In this document: positions 34,673 to 46,249 of the stretch, piece by piece | How the letters are laid out: each line of letters starts with the position of its first letter | Position numbering within the stretch: position 1 is the stretch's first letter | Origin: Okapia johnstoni | Lineage: Eukaryota > Chordata > Mammalia > Artiodactyla > Giraffidae | Assembly: GCA_024291935.2 (NCBI GenBank) | Contig: CM044315.1 | Location: 74,940,385 to 75,004,384, forward strand | DNA length: 64,000 nt | Reading direction: 5' to 3' | The notes under the pieces: model-generated | What the model saw: only the letters and a program-made list of their open reading frames with translations | Database searches by the model: none | What the model was told of the DNA's origin: nothing | Program-made: the position numbers and the translations under genes

Positions 34673-35777
34673 ATGCTCAAAATTCTCCAAGCCAGGCTTC
34701 AGCAATATGTGAACTGTGAACTTCCAGATGTTCAAGCTGGTTTTAGAAAGGCAGAGGACCCAGAGATCAAATTGCCAACATCCGCTGGATCATCGAAAAA
34801 GCAAGAGAGTTCCAGAAAAACATCTATTTCTGCTTTATTGACTATGCCAAAGCCGTTGACTGTGTGGATCACAATAAACTGTGGAAAATTCTGAAAGAGA
34901 TGGGAATACCAGACCACCTGACCTGTTTCTTGAGAAATCTGTATGCAGGTCAGGAAGCCACAGGTAGAACTGGACATGGAACAACAGACTGGTTCCAAAT
35001 AGGAAAAGGAGTACATCCAGGCTGTATATTGTCACCCTGCTTATTTAACTTTTATGCAGAGTACATCATGAGATACCCTGGGGTGCATGAAGCACAAGCT
35101 GAAATCAAGATTGCCAGGAGAAATATCAATAACCTCAGATATGCACATGACACTACTCTTATGGCAGAGAGTGAAGTAGAACTAAAGAGCTCCTTGATGA
35201 ATGTGAAAGAGGAGAGTGAAAAATTTGGCTTAAAGCTCACCATTCAGAAAACTAAGATCATAGCATCTGGTTCCATTGCTTAATGGCAAATAGATGGGGA
35301 AACAGTGGAAACAGTGGCAACAGTGGCTGACTTGATTTTTTGGGGCTTCAAAATCACTGCAGTGGTGACTGCAGCCATGAAATTAAAAGAAACTTGCTCT
35401 TTGGAAGGAAAGTTATGACCAACCTAGACAGCATATTAAAAAGCAGAGACATTACTTTGCCAACAAATGTCCATCTAGTAAAGGCTGTGTTTTTTCCATT
35501 AGTCACATGTGGGTGTGAGAGTTGGAGTATAAAGAGAGCTGAGTGCCAAAGAATTGATCCTTTTGAACTGTGGTGTTGGAGAAGACTCTTGAGAGTCCCT
35601 TGGACTACAAGGAGATCCAACCAGTCCATCCTAAAGGAGATCAGTCCTGGGTGTTCATTGGAAGGACTGATGTTGAAGCTGAAACTCCAATACTTTGGCC
35701 ACCTCATGCGAAGAGTTGACTCATTGGAAAAGACCCTGATGCTGGGAATGATTGGGGGCAGGAGGAGAAGGGGATGA
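34673..35777 (+). pseudogene. BovB reverse transcriptase, frameshifted, mutated catalytic site
   Basis: The RT is spread over several frames (34673-34894, 34864-35283, 35340-35777). Motif B reads 'GVHPGCILSPC' and the catalytic YADD box is changed to YAHD at 35140-35151, losing an essential aspartate. The C-terminal part keeps '[11 protein letters not shown]'. Confidence 0.88.
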
Positions 35778-36994
35778 CAGAGGATGAGATGGTTGGATGG
35801 CATCACCGACTTGATGGACATGGGTTTTGGTAAACTCCGGGAGTTGGTGATGGACAGGGAGGCCTGGCGTGCTGCAATTCATGGGGTCTCAAAGAGTTGG
35901 ACATGACTGAGCGACTGAACTGAAGTGAACTGAACTGAACTGCTTTCTATGCATCCACAGATTTTGATAGATAGTAGCTTTGTTTTTATTCATGCTAAGA
36001 TATTTTTAAATTAGTTTATTTATGTATTTTTTAGCTTTACAATATTGTACTTGTTTTGCCATACATTGAAATGATTCCACCATGGGTGTCCATGTTTTCC
36101 TCTTCCAGAACCCCCCTCCCACCTCCCTCCCCATCGCATCCCTCCGGGTCATCCCGGTGCACCAGCCCCAAGCACCCTGTATCATGCGTTGAACCTGGAC
36201 TAGCGATTCGTTTCACATATGATAATTTCCACGCTTCAGTGCCATTCTCTCATATCATCCCGCCATTGCCTTCTCCCATAGAGTCTATAGTTCTGTTCTA
36301 TTTATCTGTGTCTCTTTTGATGTCTCGCATACAGGGTTATCTTTACAGATTAACTAAATACCATATATATGTGTTAGTATACTGTATTGGTGTCTTTTTT
36401 TTTTTTCTGGCTTACTTTACTCTGTATAATAGGTTCCAGTTTCATCTACCTCATTAGAACCAATCCAAATGTATTCTTTTTAATGGCTGAGTAATATTCT
36501 ATTGTGTATATGTACCACAGCTTCCTTATCCATTTGGCTGCTGATGGGCATCTTGGTTGCTTCCATGTTCTGGCTATTATAAACAGTGCTGTGATGAACA
36601 TTGGGGTACACATGTCTCTTTCAAGTCTGGTTTTCTCAGTGTGTATGCCCAGCAGTGGGATTGCTGGGTCATATGGCAGTTCTATTTCCAGTTTTTTGAG
36701 GAATCTCCACACTGTTCTCCATAGTGGCTGTACTAGTTTGCATTCCTACCAACAGTGTAAGAGGGTTCTCTTTTCTCCACATCCTCTCCAGCATTTATTG
36801 CTTGTAGTCTTTTGGATAGCAGCCATTCTGACTGGTGTGAAATGGTACCTCATTGTGGTTTTGATTTGCATTTCTCTGATAATGAGTGGTGTTGAGCATC
36901 TTTTCGTGTGCTTGTTTGCCATCTGTATGTCTTCTTTGGAGAAGTGTCTGTTTAGTTCTTTGGCCCACTTTTTGATTGGGTCGTTTATTTTTCT

Positions 36995-38071
36995 TTAGTT
37001 GAGCTGCAGGAGTTGCTTGTATATTTTTGAGATTAATTGTTTGTCCGTTGCTTTGTTTGCTATTATTTTCTCCCATTCTGAAAGCTGTCTTTTCACCTTG
37101 CTTATAGTTTCCTTTGTTGTGCAAAAGCATTTAATTTTAATTAGGTCCCATTTGTTTATTTTTGCTTTTATTTCCAATATTCTGGGAGGTGGGTCATAGA
37201 GGATCCTGCTGTGGTTTATGTCGGAGAGTGTTTCGCCTATGTTTTCCTCTAAGAGTTTTATAGTTTCTGGCCTTACGTTTAGATCTTTAATCCATTTTGA
37301 GTTTATTTTTGTGTATGGTGTTAGGAAGTGTTCTAGTTTCATTCTTTTACAGGTGGTTGACCAGTTTTCCCAGCACCACTTGTTAAAGAGATTGTCTTTT
37401 CTCCATTGTATATTCTTGCCTCCTTTGTCGAAGATAAGGTGTCCATAGGTGCGTGGATTTATCTCTGGGCTTTCTATTTTGTTCTGTTGATCTATATTTC
37501 TGTCCTTGTGCCAGTACCATACTGTCTTGATGACTGTGGCTTTGTAGTAGAGCCTGAGGTCACGCAGGTTGATTCCTCCAGTTCCATTCTTCTTTCTCAA
37601 GATTGCTTTGGCTATTTGAGGTTTTTTGTATTTCCATACAAATTGTGAAATTATTTGTTCTACTTCTCTGAAGAATACCATTGGTAGCTTGATAGGGATT
37701 GCATTGAATCTATAGATTGCTTTGGGTAGTATACTCATTTTCACTATGTTGATTCTTCCGATCCATGAACACGGTATATTTCTCCATCTATTTGTGTCCT
37801 CTTTGATTTCTTTCACCAGTGTTTTATAGTTTTCTATATATAAATCTTTTGTTTCTTTAGGTAGATATATTCCTAAGTATTTTATTCTTTTCGTTGCGAT
37901 GATGATTGGAATTATTTCCTTAATTTCTCTTTCTGTTTTCTCGCTGTTGGTGTATAGGAATGCAAGGGATTTCTGTGTGTTAATTTCATAACCTGAAACT
38001 TTACTATATTCATTGATTAGCTCTAGTAATTTTCTGGTGGAGTCTTTAGGGTTTTCTATGTAGAGCATCAT
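36995..38071 (-). pseudogene. L1 ORF2 fragment: RT thumb and connection region, 358 codons
   Basis: Open from just after the catalytic box. FADD itself is encoded at 38083-38072, directly upstream of the first Met. It contains '[14 protein letters not shown]', '[17 protein letters not shown]' and '[20 protein letters not shown]', typical of L1 ORF2p. It stops at 'QLLQLN', short of the Cys-rich C-terminus, of which a further piece is open at 36712-36446 ('[13 protein letters not shown]'). Confidence 0.9.
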
Positions 38072-38108
38072 GTCATCTGCAAACAGTGAGAGTTTTACTT
38101 CTTATTTT

Positions 38109-38576
38109 CTAATCTTGATTCCTTTTATTTCTTTTTCTGCTGATTGCTGTGGCCAAAACTTCCAAAACTATGTTGAATAATAGTGGTGAGAGTGGGTACC
38201 CTTGTCTTCTTCCTGTCTCTAGGGGAAATGCTTTCAGTTTTTCACCATTTAGGATAATTTTTGCTGTGGGTGTGTCATATATAGCTTTTATTAAGTTGAG
38301 GTATGTTCCTTCTATTCCTGCTGTTTGGAGGGTTTTTTTTATCATAAATGGATGTTGAATTTTGTCAAAGGCTTTCTCTGCATTTATTGAAATAATCATA
38401 TGGGTTTTATTTTTCAATTTGTTTATGAGGTGTATTACATTGATTGATTTGCAGATATTGAAGAATCCTTGCATCCCTGGGATAAAGCCCACTTGGTCAT
38501 GATGTATGATCTTTTTAATATGTTGTTGGATTCTGTTTGCTAGGATTTTGTTAAGGATTTTTGCATCTATGTTCAT
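38109..38576 (-). pseudogene. L1 ORF2 fragment: RT fingers and palm, 155 codons
   Basis: Contains '[18 protein letters not shown]', '[16 protein letters not shown]' (motif A; the usual D of 'IDAEKAFD' reads N) and '[16 protein letters not shown]' (motif B). A stop or frameshift at about 38072-38108 separates it from the 358-codon piece. Confidence 0.9.
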
Positions 38577-38849
38577 CAGTGATATTGGCCTGTAGTTTTC
38601 TTTTTTTGTGGCATCTTTGTCAGGTTTTGATATTAGGGTGATGGTGGCCTCATAGAATAAGTTTGGAAGTTTACCTTCCTCTACAATTTTCTGGAAGAGT
38701 TTGAGTAGGATAGGTGTTAGCTCTTCTCTAAATTTTTGGTAGAATTCAGCTGTGAAACTGTCTGGTCCTGGGCTTTTGTTTGCTGGAAGATTTCTGATTA
38801 CAGTTTCAATTTCCGTGCTTGTGATGGGTCTGTTGAGATTTTAAGTCTT

Positions 38850-39060
38850 ATCTTATTATCGTGGATCATTTCCTGATCAATCTCAGATTCAGGCAGCCAA
38901 AGACTGTTACAGCTGAAAGGAACCTTAGAAATTAGGTAACTCAATATTCTCATTTTGCAAATGAGACCTTGAGAGGGTATGTAATTTACCCATTGTTGCA
39001 CAGTGGGTCAATTGAGCTAGAGTTCAGTTCTGCTGATTCCTAGGCTAGTACCCTGTCTAC
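38850..39060 (-). mobile_element. Ancient SINE-like remnant, family unresolved
   Basis: 'acagctgaaaggaaccttag', 'tctcattttgcaaatgagac' and 'gagctagagttcagttctgc' resemble a mammal-wide repeat with a MIR-like core. Low identity. Confidence 0.35.
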
Positions 39061-39199
39061 TACAACTGGTGGTCAGAAAAACAAGTGACATGCCAATAGA
39101 ACTAGTAAGAGAAATAATTTAGAACTTTGGTGTGTATAAAGTTTAATTCTGAGTGTTCTTTTGGAGAAAGATAGACTAGAGCTCATTTTTTTGTAATGA

Positions 39200-39425
39200 C
39201 TTATGGATTTTTTTAAAAAAAATTAACTGACATATAGTTGACTTACAATGTTGTGTTAATTTCTTCTGTACAGCAAAGAGACTTAGTTACACACACACAT
39301 ACACACACACATATATTCTTTTTTAAACATGTTTTTCCATTATGTATTATCCCTGAATATTGAATGTAGTTCCTTGTGCTATTTAGTAAGACCTTGCTGT
39401 TATAGTAGTATATTGCTATACTCTT
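39200..39425 (-). mobile_element. L1 3' UTR fragment, antisense
   Basis: 'gacatatagttgacttacaa', 'ctgtacagcaaagagac', a short CA repeat and 'tgtagttccttgtgctattt' match the older artiodactyl L1 3' UTR also seen at 24940. Confidence 0.8.
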
Positions 39426-40265
39426 CAAATGCAGACCATACTGACTTCTCAGTCAATTGCTTGGTTGCTTTCTATAGTTGTGTTTACTCTTCTTTATCTG
39501 GTTTATTAACTGGTTTGGGAATTCACCAGACTCTTTGCTTTTATTTTTTGTCCCATCTGAGTGTTAAAATTTTGGGCAATTTACTACTCATTAGAATATT
39601 AGATGGAGAGAGGAGAGACAAAGAATGGGAGTCACACTTAAGTTTTTGCACTCTTGATATGCCTGCTTTGTTGGTGGAGGAAATGGAAATTAATTTTATG
39701 GTTGTTTGTGATTTTACCATTATTATTTTTATGTAGATACTACGTCTAATTTTTGTTTAACCCTTACTCTGCTTTGTATATTCTCTTAACATGTCTGATA
39801 AACGTTTGAAAATATACAAAATACAGTACAAATTGCGTAGTGGTGTTGTGAGAATTAAATAAAATCAAAAATATTAGAGATAACTTGTATACCATAAAGC
39901 TTCATACAAAAGACGCAGGGTGTTATCATTTTTGTTTTCCTAACCCAGAAACTGAAGTTTGGTTGTGGTTTTTATTTGTTTTAAGGGTGCTTGCCATTTG
40001 CTCTATATAGCATACCAGTCTGTCAAAGACACTTGTAGCACAAATTGATCTTCTAGGTTATAATGACAGAAAGAGTTGCTTGTTCCACAGCCTAGACTAG
40101 GTGAAAACCTCCTCTTATCTTGGACTACATTCAGAGTTGGTGGCAGCCTAATAGATTCTGAAAGATGAACCTATAAGTACCAAATGATGATAAATATCAT
40201 TGTCAGAGCTCATAATATTTAAATGTATGTGCCATTGAGCTTCATGAACTTCTGTTAATACCCAG
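39426..40265. other. Repeat-poor intron before the exon
   Basis: Only a possible MIR trace near 39838-39930 ('tgtgagaattaaataaaatc'). The rest is unassigned. Confidence 0.5.
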
Positions 40266-40287
40266 TTATCTTAATTTTTATTAACAG
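40266..40287 (+). promoter_or_regulatory. AGBL4: 3' splice site of the AGBL4 exon
   Basis: A T-rich but AT-mixed tract ends in TTAACAG directly before the exon. The tract is not a strong polypyrimidine run. The AG at 40286-40287 is the one that keeps the AGBL4 frame (phase 1 start). Confidence 0.85.
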
Positions 40288-40412
40288 GTAACCTTGGACA
40301 GGTGGACCAGGTCTCTGAGTTTGAGTATGATTTATTCATTAGGCCGGACACCTGTAATCCTCGCTTCCGAGTCTGGTTCAACTTTACTGTTGAAAATGTG
40401 AAAGAATCACAG
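40288..40412 (+). CDS. AGBL4: Internal coding exon of AGBL4 (cytosolic carboxypeptidase 6, CCP6)
   Basis: The exon has 2 bases finishing a Gly codon split with the previous exon, then 41 complete codons, ending in phase 0 on CAG. Recognisable peptide pieces are EFEYDLFIRPDT and FRVWFNFTVENVKESQ, which I recall from AGBL4 around residues 54-94, in the N-terminal beta-sandwich domain ahead of the M14 zinc-carboxypeptidase domain. AGBL4/CCP6 is a cytosolic enzyme that removes glutamates from polyglutamylated tubulin and other proteins. The metal-binding residues lie in later exons outside the window. Splicing evidence: an AT/T-rich tract ending in AACAG before 40288 and a strong GTGAGA donor at 40413; the frame would run on in the intron only to a stop near 40493. 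The neighbouring exons were not found, which fits the very large introns known for this gene. Other CCP paralogues differ here, so the gene call is firm. The exon number is not determined. Confidence 0.93.
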
Positions 40413-40418
40413 GTGAGA
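40413..40418 (+). promoter_or_regulatory. AGBL4: 5' splice donor of the AGBL4 exon
   Basis: GTGAGA follows the exon-final CAG, close to the mammalian consensus MAG|GTRAGT. It ends the exon exactly where the AGBL4 similarity stops. Confidence 0.88.
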
Positions 40419-40968
40419 GAAATAGTGGATCCCTTCAGTGTGGTTTTGGTAAGAAGATTACGCTTTTTTTTAATTTTAGGAATATCAAAATAATGACTAT
40501 ATTAGAAATATATTCTTTTATATGTGCAGTAGTGATATCATTTTATTTCAAGAGGTATAGAATAACAGGTGTAATATGCTGGCTTTTGTTATCTGATGGT
40601 TATTAAAAATACAAGCAGATTATGTAAGAACACACAGTGTTCTTTACCAATTGAAGCTTTAGCATGGTGTTCTAGGCTTCCATGGTGGAAGCCTAGAAGG
40701 AACTACTGGAAGTGACTTATGATTATTATACAGTGCTGTTCTGTATATCTTTTCTTCACAGGACTCATCTTCACAAAAAGATTTTCTTCACCTATATAAC
40801 AAGGTGTTGATATCTTAAAAGCAATATGATTCTTGTAATTCATCCTGCTTTTCACTTTGTTTGGCTGTTGCAGAACTCAGAGTCAATTTTATAGCCCATG
40901 TTAATGACTCTGGAAAACATTTTTATTTGTGTTTTTGTATACTAAGTTTTCTGTTATTCTGATAGTAT
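40419..40968. other. Repeat-poor intron after the exon
   Basis: No transposon recognised. A 10-base palindromic-looking duplication 'tggaagcctaga' lies near 40690. Otherwise unassigned. Confidence 0.5.
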
Positions 40969-42101
40969 TTAGGTTGGTGCAAAAGTATTCATGGTTTTGC
41001 ATTGTTGAACTTTGCCTTTTGATATTGGAATACATTCTTAAATAAAAGTGGTTAAGTTATTTTAATGCACATTTCTCACTTTGTCTTTTTGTTAGTGACT
41101 TATTACTTGCTGTTTATTTTATATTTATTTTAGACTAGGGAAATGGTATTAGGCAAAAAGCAAAGTTGAGCAGTTTTCTTATTCAAGCTTAAAATGGTCA
41201 TCAAGCTGCGGAGACAATTTGCAACATCAAGAATGCATTTGGTCTAGGAATTGCTAACGAATGTACAGTGCAGTGGTGGTCCAAGAAATTCTGCAAAGGA
41301 GACAAGAGCCTTGAAGATTGATGAGCACAGTTGCTGGCCATTGGAAGCTGACAACGACCAACCCAAGAAGTTGCCAAAGAACTCAACGTGGACCATTCTA
41401 TGGTCATTCAGCATTCAAAGCAAATTGGAAAGATGAAAAATCTCACTAAGTGGGTACCCATGAGCTGGCCGCCAATCAGGGAAAAAAAAAAAAAGAAGAA
41501 TCATCATTTTGAACTGTTGTCTTCTTTTATTCTATGCAACCAGCTATTTCTTGATTGGATTGTGTCCTGCGATGACAAGCGGATTTTATACGACAACCAG
41601 TGATGACCATCTCAGTGACTGGACCAAGAAGAAGCTCCAAAGCACTTCCTAAAGCCAAACTTGCACCAAAAAATGTCATGGTCACTGTTTCGTGGTCTGC
41701 TGCCCATCTGATCCACTACAGCTTTCTTAATCCAGGTTAAGCCATTGCATCTGAGAAATATGTTCAGCAAATCAATGAGATACACCAAAAACTGCAATGC
41801 TTGCAGCCAGCATTGGTCAACAGAAAGAGCCCAATTCTTTTCCATGAAAACACCCAATTGCATGTTGCACAACCAATGCTTGAAAAGTTGAAAGAATTAG
41901 TCTACAAAGTTTTGCCTCATCCACCATATTCACTTGACCTCTCACCAGTAGACTACCACTTCTTCAAGCATCTGGACAGCTTTTTGCAGGGAAAAGGCTT
42001 ACACAACCAGCTGGAGGTAGAAGTTGCCTTTCAAGAGTTCGTCGAATCCTGAAGCATATGAATCTATCTTTAACCACAATTGCTTCATGTACACTTTGTA
42101 A
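40969..42101 (+). mobile_element. Mariner DNA transposon, degenerate, sense
   Basis: Left end TTAGGTTGGTGCAAAAGTA matches the mariner at 7305. The right end is decayed ('accacaattgcttcatgtac'). Transposase fragments in several frames include 'LPHPPYSLDLSPVDYHFFKH' and 'CDDKRILYDN'. The second catalytic position reads 'FHEN' where the family has HDN, so one D of D,D34D is lost. Related to Hsmar1/SETMAR-type mariners. Inserted about 560 bp after the AGBL4 exon. Confidence 0.88.
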
Positions 42102-43383
42102 CATAAGAGTGTATGTTTTTACAATCCTGTTAAAAACTGTTTTGAATGAAAATATTGATGAAAATAAAACTAAAGACATACGCTTTTAGCAGACTTTGGC
42201 TTCAGTTGTTATTGTTTTTTCTGATTTTGGAAGATTCTGCATAAGCTTTATGTTTGAGGGAGAGTGAGGAGTTAATCTAAATTTCCCATCCTGAAGTCCC
42301 ATCCTAAGTCCATCTAATCTACTTGCTCTTTCACTTGGTTGCTTACTTCTCTCTCTTTCTTTCAGCTGCAACTTGAGTCATAGTTAGGTAGGCAATGGTC
42401 AGTGTTTGAAATTTAGGGACCCTCACTTGTCTTTGACACAATGCTCTTCCTGGCATGCTGGCTTCAGCAGAAGAGGGGTTCATGAACAGCCACTTCACTT
42501 TACTACCAATTCTTTTAATTTTCTACAACACCACTGATAAAGGACTTGGTGTATGTTATGTTTACTGAAATTTAGGGGTAACTAGAAGCAATTATATACA
42601 TGGGAGAGCTCTGAACATTATTGGCTAACTGTGAATTATTTCAGCTGTTTAGGACAAGAGGGGAAGTAAACCTCACACAGATTATTGCTCTATGACAAAC
42701 TTTAGTTCTTTGCTTTGCTTCTTGTTTTACTTACACGTTCATGAGATAATTTCTTTTTCAGTTTTTCACAGTAAGGATAATATTCCTTCTGTGCAATCAC
42801 TTTAGGGAAATGTACATTTTATCTACAGGGTTTCACCATCCCTAGGATGGTCCCTCTTATTCCAGCAAGACAACTCCTCAAAGTCCTCAATAATCCTCAA
42901 AGTGCTTTTTTCAAAGGCTATGTTACAGAGTATAAATCATAGCAGGAGGCCTTAGCCACATGTATAGGCCTGAGTCTTGGGACTCTAGTTTGGGTTCCCT
43001 CTGAAGATCTCTCTGCTGCCATGATGTAAGCATGCAGCCTCTCATTCTTCTATTGGTGTGTCTATCTCATGTCAGCAACTTACAGTTGTCACATACACAG
43101 ACCACTTAAAAAAAGAACAGTAACTCCAAGGCAGCGTAGTCAATTCATATTAAGGAAGGGAAACATTTTCTTTAAAGCAGTATATTCTACCAGGTTTTCT
43201 AACTTCACAAACGGGATTACTCTTTTCCTCTTTATCCACAGCTCATGCTTATCTTTCAGCTTGTCTATTCCAACCAGGAACCTACTATCTCTTAAGAAAT
43301 GAGACCTGTTACTTTTCAAGGAACAGAATCTATTCTCATCATATCCTTTCCTAAGTAGAGACTTAGCAGAAGCTCTGAAAAAA
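42102..43383. other. Unassigned intron
   Basis: No exon or clear repeat seen. Confidence 0.5.
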
Positions 43384-43409
43384 TATACATATATACATAT
43401 ATATGTATG

Positions 43410-43455
<46 letters not shown>
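43384..43455. repeat. (TA)n microsatellite
   Basis: ATACAT/ATGT units followed by a pure TA run from 43413 to 43455. Confidence 0.95.
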
Positions 43456-43456
<1 letters not shown>

Positions 43457-44739
43457 CTGCTTTGGGCCACATTAAATTCCTAACCTAGTTTTTATTTCAC
43501 TTTAGTCTCTATCAAGAGTATCCTTATAGTTTCTACAGTCAGGTGGAGGCATTGAGGGCAAGGTTGGATGACTAGAGTGTTCGGAAAATGTGTTCTTAAA
43601 TTATATGACCTGGGATAATCTTTTGGACAAATTGCTCATACATTTCAAAGTTTATTGTTGTTTGTTCTTCTAGGTGGCTTATATTCCCTTTGCTATTAAA
43701 CATGTCTCTTCCAGAGTGTTATAATTTTTATACTACATGTTAAAGTCCTATAGTCTCTTTTGAATCTTGTCTATCAATCAAGGAAGTGAAATGACTGTTT
43801 TGTTATTATTCTTACAAGAGTTGGTACTGTTTTATGGATGCTTTTTTTAAAGTTGAAGAAACAAATGTTTGCTCTAAGTTCTATCTTCATATACAGTGTT
43901 ATCCTACCCTTGTTACAATTGAAAATCATGAACATGTTTATCTGTTTTCCTGAGGCTGATGCTTTATCAGCCTCTTTCTGTGGGACATTGCTTCATCAAC
44001 TGTAATCACATTATATAGTTATGGAAATCTGTCTCAAGAAGGCGTAAAGATTTGCTGGAAAGATACAGTACATATCTCTAGCTCACAGGATATTTGTTTT
44101 CATGGTTGTCTACATGAAAGAGAATGATTTTACTATTAAGTTTGACTTGTGAGGTCTGTTTTTATAATGGCTCGTCCCATAATCTTTTGCCATCTCTCCA
44201 ATTTCCGTTAAAATGAGAACTGAATGAATGTAATGTAGTCAGGAACCTTATTTAGGGTTTGGTACTAGCGGGCAAAAGAAATATTAGTCATCAATGTCTG
44301 ACTCCACTAAAAACTGAAGCATCGAATATACTGTATAAACAGGTCTAGCTTTTGGATCATCTTCCTTAATGTTTTTTAGCAAGTGATAAATGCTTGAAAC
44401 ATATGGTATCATATTCCAGGATTGATATATTAACTCCCAAAGTAGTTGGTAAATAGTACATTTGTAAGAATCTATGATAACTAAACATCCAGGTATCTTT
44501 ACTGAAAAGTAATTTTCTCTCTTAAAAAAGCTTTATTAAATATTCTTACATGGAAATTTGTTATTTATGCAGCAGAACACTCGTGTGATATGAAAGCAAA
44601 TCTTCCTATTGAAATACTCATGATAAAACTTTAGCCAATAAGAAGAAATAAAATGATGTGCCTGGATTGTTGAAAGTATTTTCTGTCTTTTATATTCCTT
44701 TTATCTCTTTGAGTTTATTTTTTTCCCCTCTATTCTGAC
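43456..44739. other. Unassigned intron
   Basis: AT-rich; no gene or transposon recognised. Confidence 0.5.
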
Positions 44740-45320
44740 TGTAAAAGTATCCAATGCTTACTGTAGTAAATTTGTACAATATAGATAATTATCAGAAGCA
44801 GAGAAAAAGCACATACATACCCATACTTACACACACACCCGTGATCTTACTACCTAGAAGCAAATACTAATAACTTTTTGGCATATTTACTTCTAGGCTT
44901 ATTTATTTTCTATTTTATTCTTTATAGCATAATTAAATTTGTAACATGTATACATTTTATATCTTATACGGAAACTAAACAGTATTACAAGAAATTTTCT
45001 GTCAGTTAAACCATCATAAACATGGCTGTACCATAGTTATGTACCTTTGGACCCCTTCTTTAAATCTTGGGCATAAAGATTGCCTTTTATTATCTGTTGT
45101 TATAAATAATACTCTAGGAACACCTTTATGTGTGAAATTTTACCCAGATTTCTTTTCACTTCTTTAGAATAAATTCCTATGAGGAAAATTGATGGGCTAA
45201 GTATATTAATATTTTAAAAACTCTTTATTCATATTTCTAAATTTCTGCCAGACAGTTTATTATTTTTCTATCCTATCAACAGTGAGATGCTTTATTTTTG
45301 ATTTCTTGGTTTGAATTGTT
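44740..45320 (-). mobile_element. Ancient L1M-type 3' UTR, antisense
   Basis: 'acccgtgatcttactaccta', 'ttataaataatactctagga', 'agaataaattcctatgagga' and 'tgatgggctaagtatat' follow the reversed 3' region of old mammalian L1s. No open frame. Confidence 0.6.
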
Positions 45321-45604
45321 TAATGAACTCAAAAGTTCATATATTTAGAATAAATTCTTTTTTCTGGGTGTGCCAACAGAGTGTCCTCTGTGTTAGGTAA
45401 TGCAAAATTAAAAAAAAAATTTAACAGTGAAGTATTGCTTACATTATTATAAACAGCAGTGTAGCTTAAACACACACACACACACTTTTAAATATGGCAT
45501 GTCTAAAATTTCAAGAGTCTTTTGCTGCTTTGGTCTTCATTCTGGAGATTTCAGTCTCAGTGAAACTTCATCCTGGCTATGGCTAGACTTGACAATAAAC
45601 AAAG

Positions 45605-45815
45605 ACAGCAAATTATGGTAGAGAGATCACAGGACAGTGGATTCAAACAGACTCGGCTTAATCTCTTGGTACCTCAATTTTCTATCTGTAAAACAAAGAT
45701 GATAATACTACTCCATGTGAGTATTGTGAAAATTCAAGGGCAGAATGCATATGAAGAGCCTACCATGATGTTTGGTAGATAGAGATTCACTACTTGATGG
45801 CTATTGTTTTTACTA
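45605..45815 (+). mobile_element. MIR SINE
   Basis: 'tggattcaaacagactcggc', 'ctcaattttctatctgtaaa' and 'acaaagatgataatactact' in MIR order. Confidence 0.7.
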
Positions 45816-45894
45816 AAACACCTCAACAGTAGAAACAATACTAAAACCAGCAAGAGAGAAAACTACCACAATATATATTATTACTACTGTTTGT

Positions 45895-46105
45895 GGAGGT
45901 CTTCCCAGTGGCTCAGTTGATAGAGTCTGCCTGCAATGCAGGAGATGTGGGCTCAATCCCTGGGTCAGGAAGATTCCCTGGAGAAGGAAATGGCTACCCG
46001 CTCCAGTATTCTTGCCTGGAGAATTCTATGGACAGAGCAACCTGGTGGACTACAGTTCATGGGGTCACGAAGACTTGGACACGACTGCGTGACTAACACA
46101 CATAC
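45895..46105 (+). mobile_element. Bov-tA SINE
   Basis: Complete sense copy from 'ggaggtcttcccagtggctc' to 'gactgcgtgactaacacac'. Flanks TACTGTTTGT and CACTGTTGT suggest a slightly decayed target duplication. Confidence 0.92.
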
Positions 46106-46249
46106 ACTGTTGTTCTGCCCTTTTTCCTTCTCCTTATCCTTTTTCTAGTCCTTTTCTTCATCTTCTTCTTTCAAATTTACTATTGCAAGTTATCATCAAT
46201 GTCAATATCATCATCAAGCAAACTTTAACAGTTAAGAATATGGACTCTA

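Larger units (their letters stand above)
32818..35942 (+). mobile_element. BovB LINE, near full-length
   Basis: About 3.1 kb, close to the roughly 3.2 kb of a complete BovB. The order is 5' region sharing the Bov-A-like 'ctggagaagggaatggcaaa', APE-type endonuclease, linker, RT and C-terminus, ending in (TGAAC)n repeats. The copy carries nonsense and frameshift changes and is inactive. Its left edge is not fixed because no target duplication was found. Confidence 0.9.
36003..38842 (-). mobile_element. L1_BT-type LINE, antisense, 5'-truncated, relatively young
   Basis: The 3' UTR at left includes the reverse of the G-rich tract (36106-36160) and 'ttacaatattgtac', then ORF2 runs continuously to about 38842, where it is truncated within the RT region. 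Long minus-strand frames remain. No clear target duplication was found. Opposite to AGBL4 transcription. Confidence 0.92.
1..40287 (+). other. AGBL4: Intron upstream of the AGBL4 exon (partial)
   Basis: No other host exon was recognised in these 40 kb. The interval is AT-rich and dominated by LINEs and SINEs, listed separately. It is called intronic because the exon at 40288 begins mid-codon and so needs an upstream exon, which is not in the window. Confidence 0.85.

Noticed and set aside
36504..36998. 164-codon + strand open frame over L1_BT
   Set aside because: It is the antisense shadow of the L1 ORF2 C-terminal region, whose sense frame is on the minus strand.
45895..46105. tRNA gene suggested by A/B-box-like sequence
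   Set aside because: The tRNA-like region is the head of a Bov-tA SINE, followed by a Bov-A tail and with no intact cloverleaf expected. The same applies to the other SINE copies.
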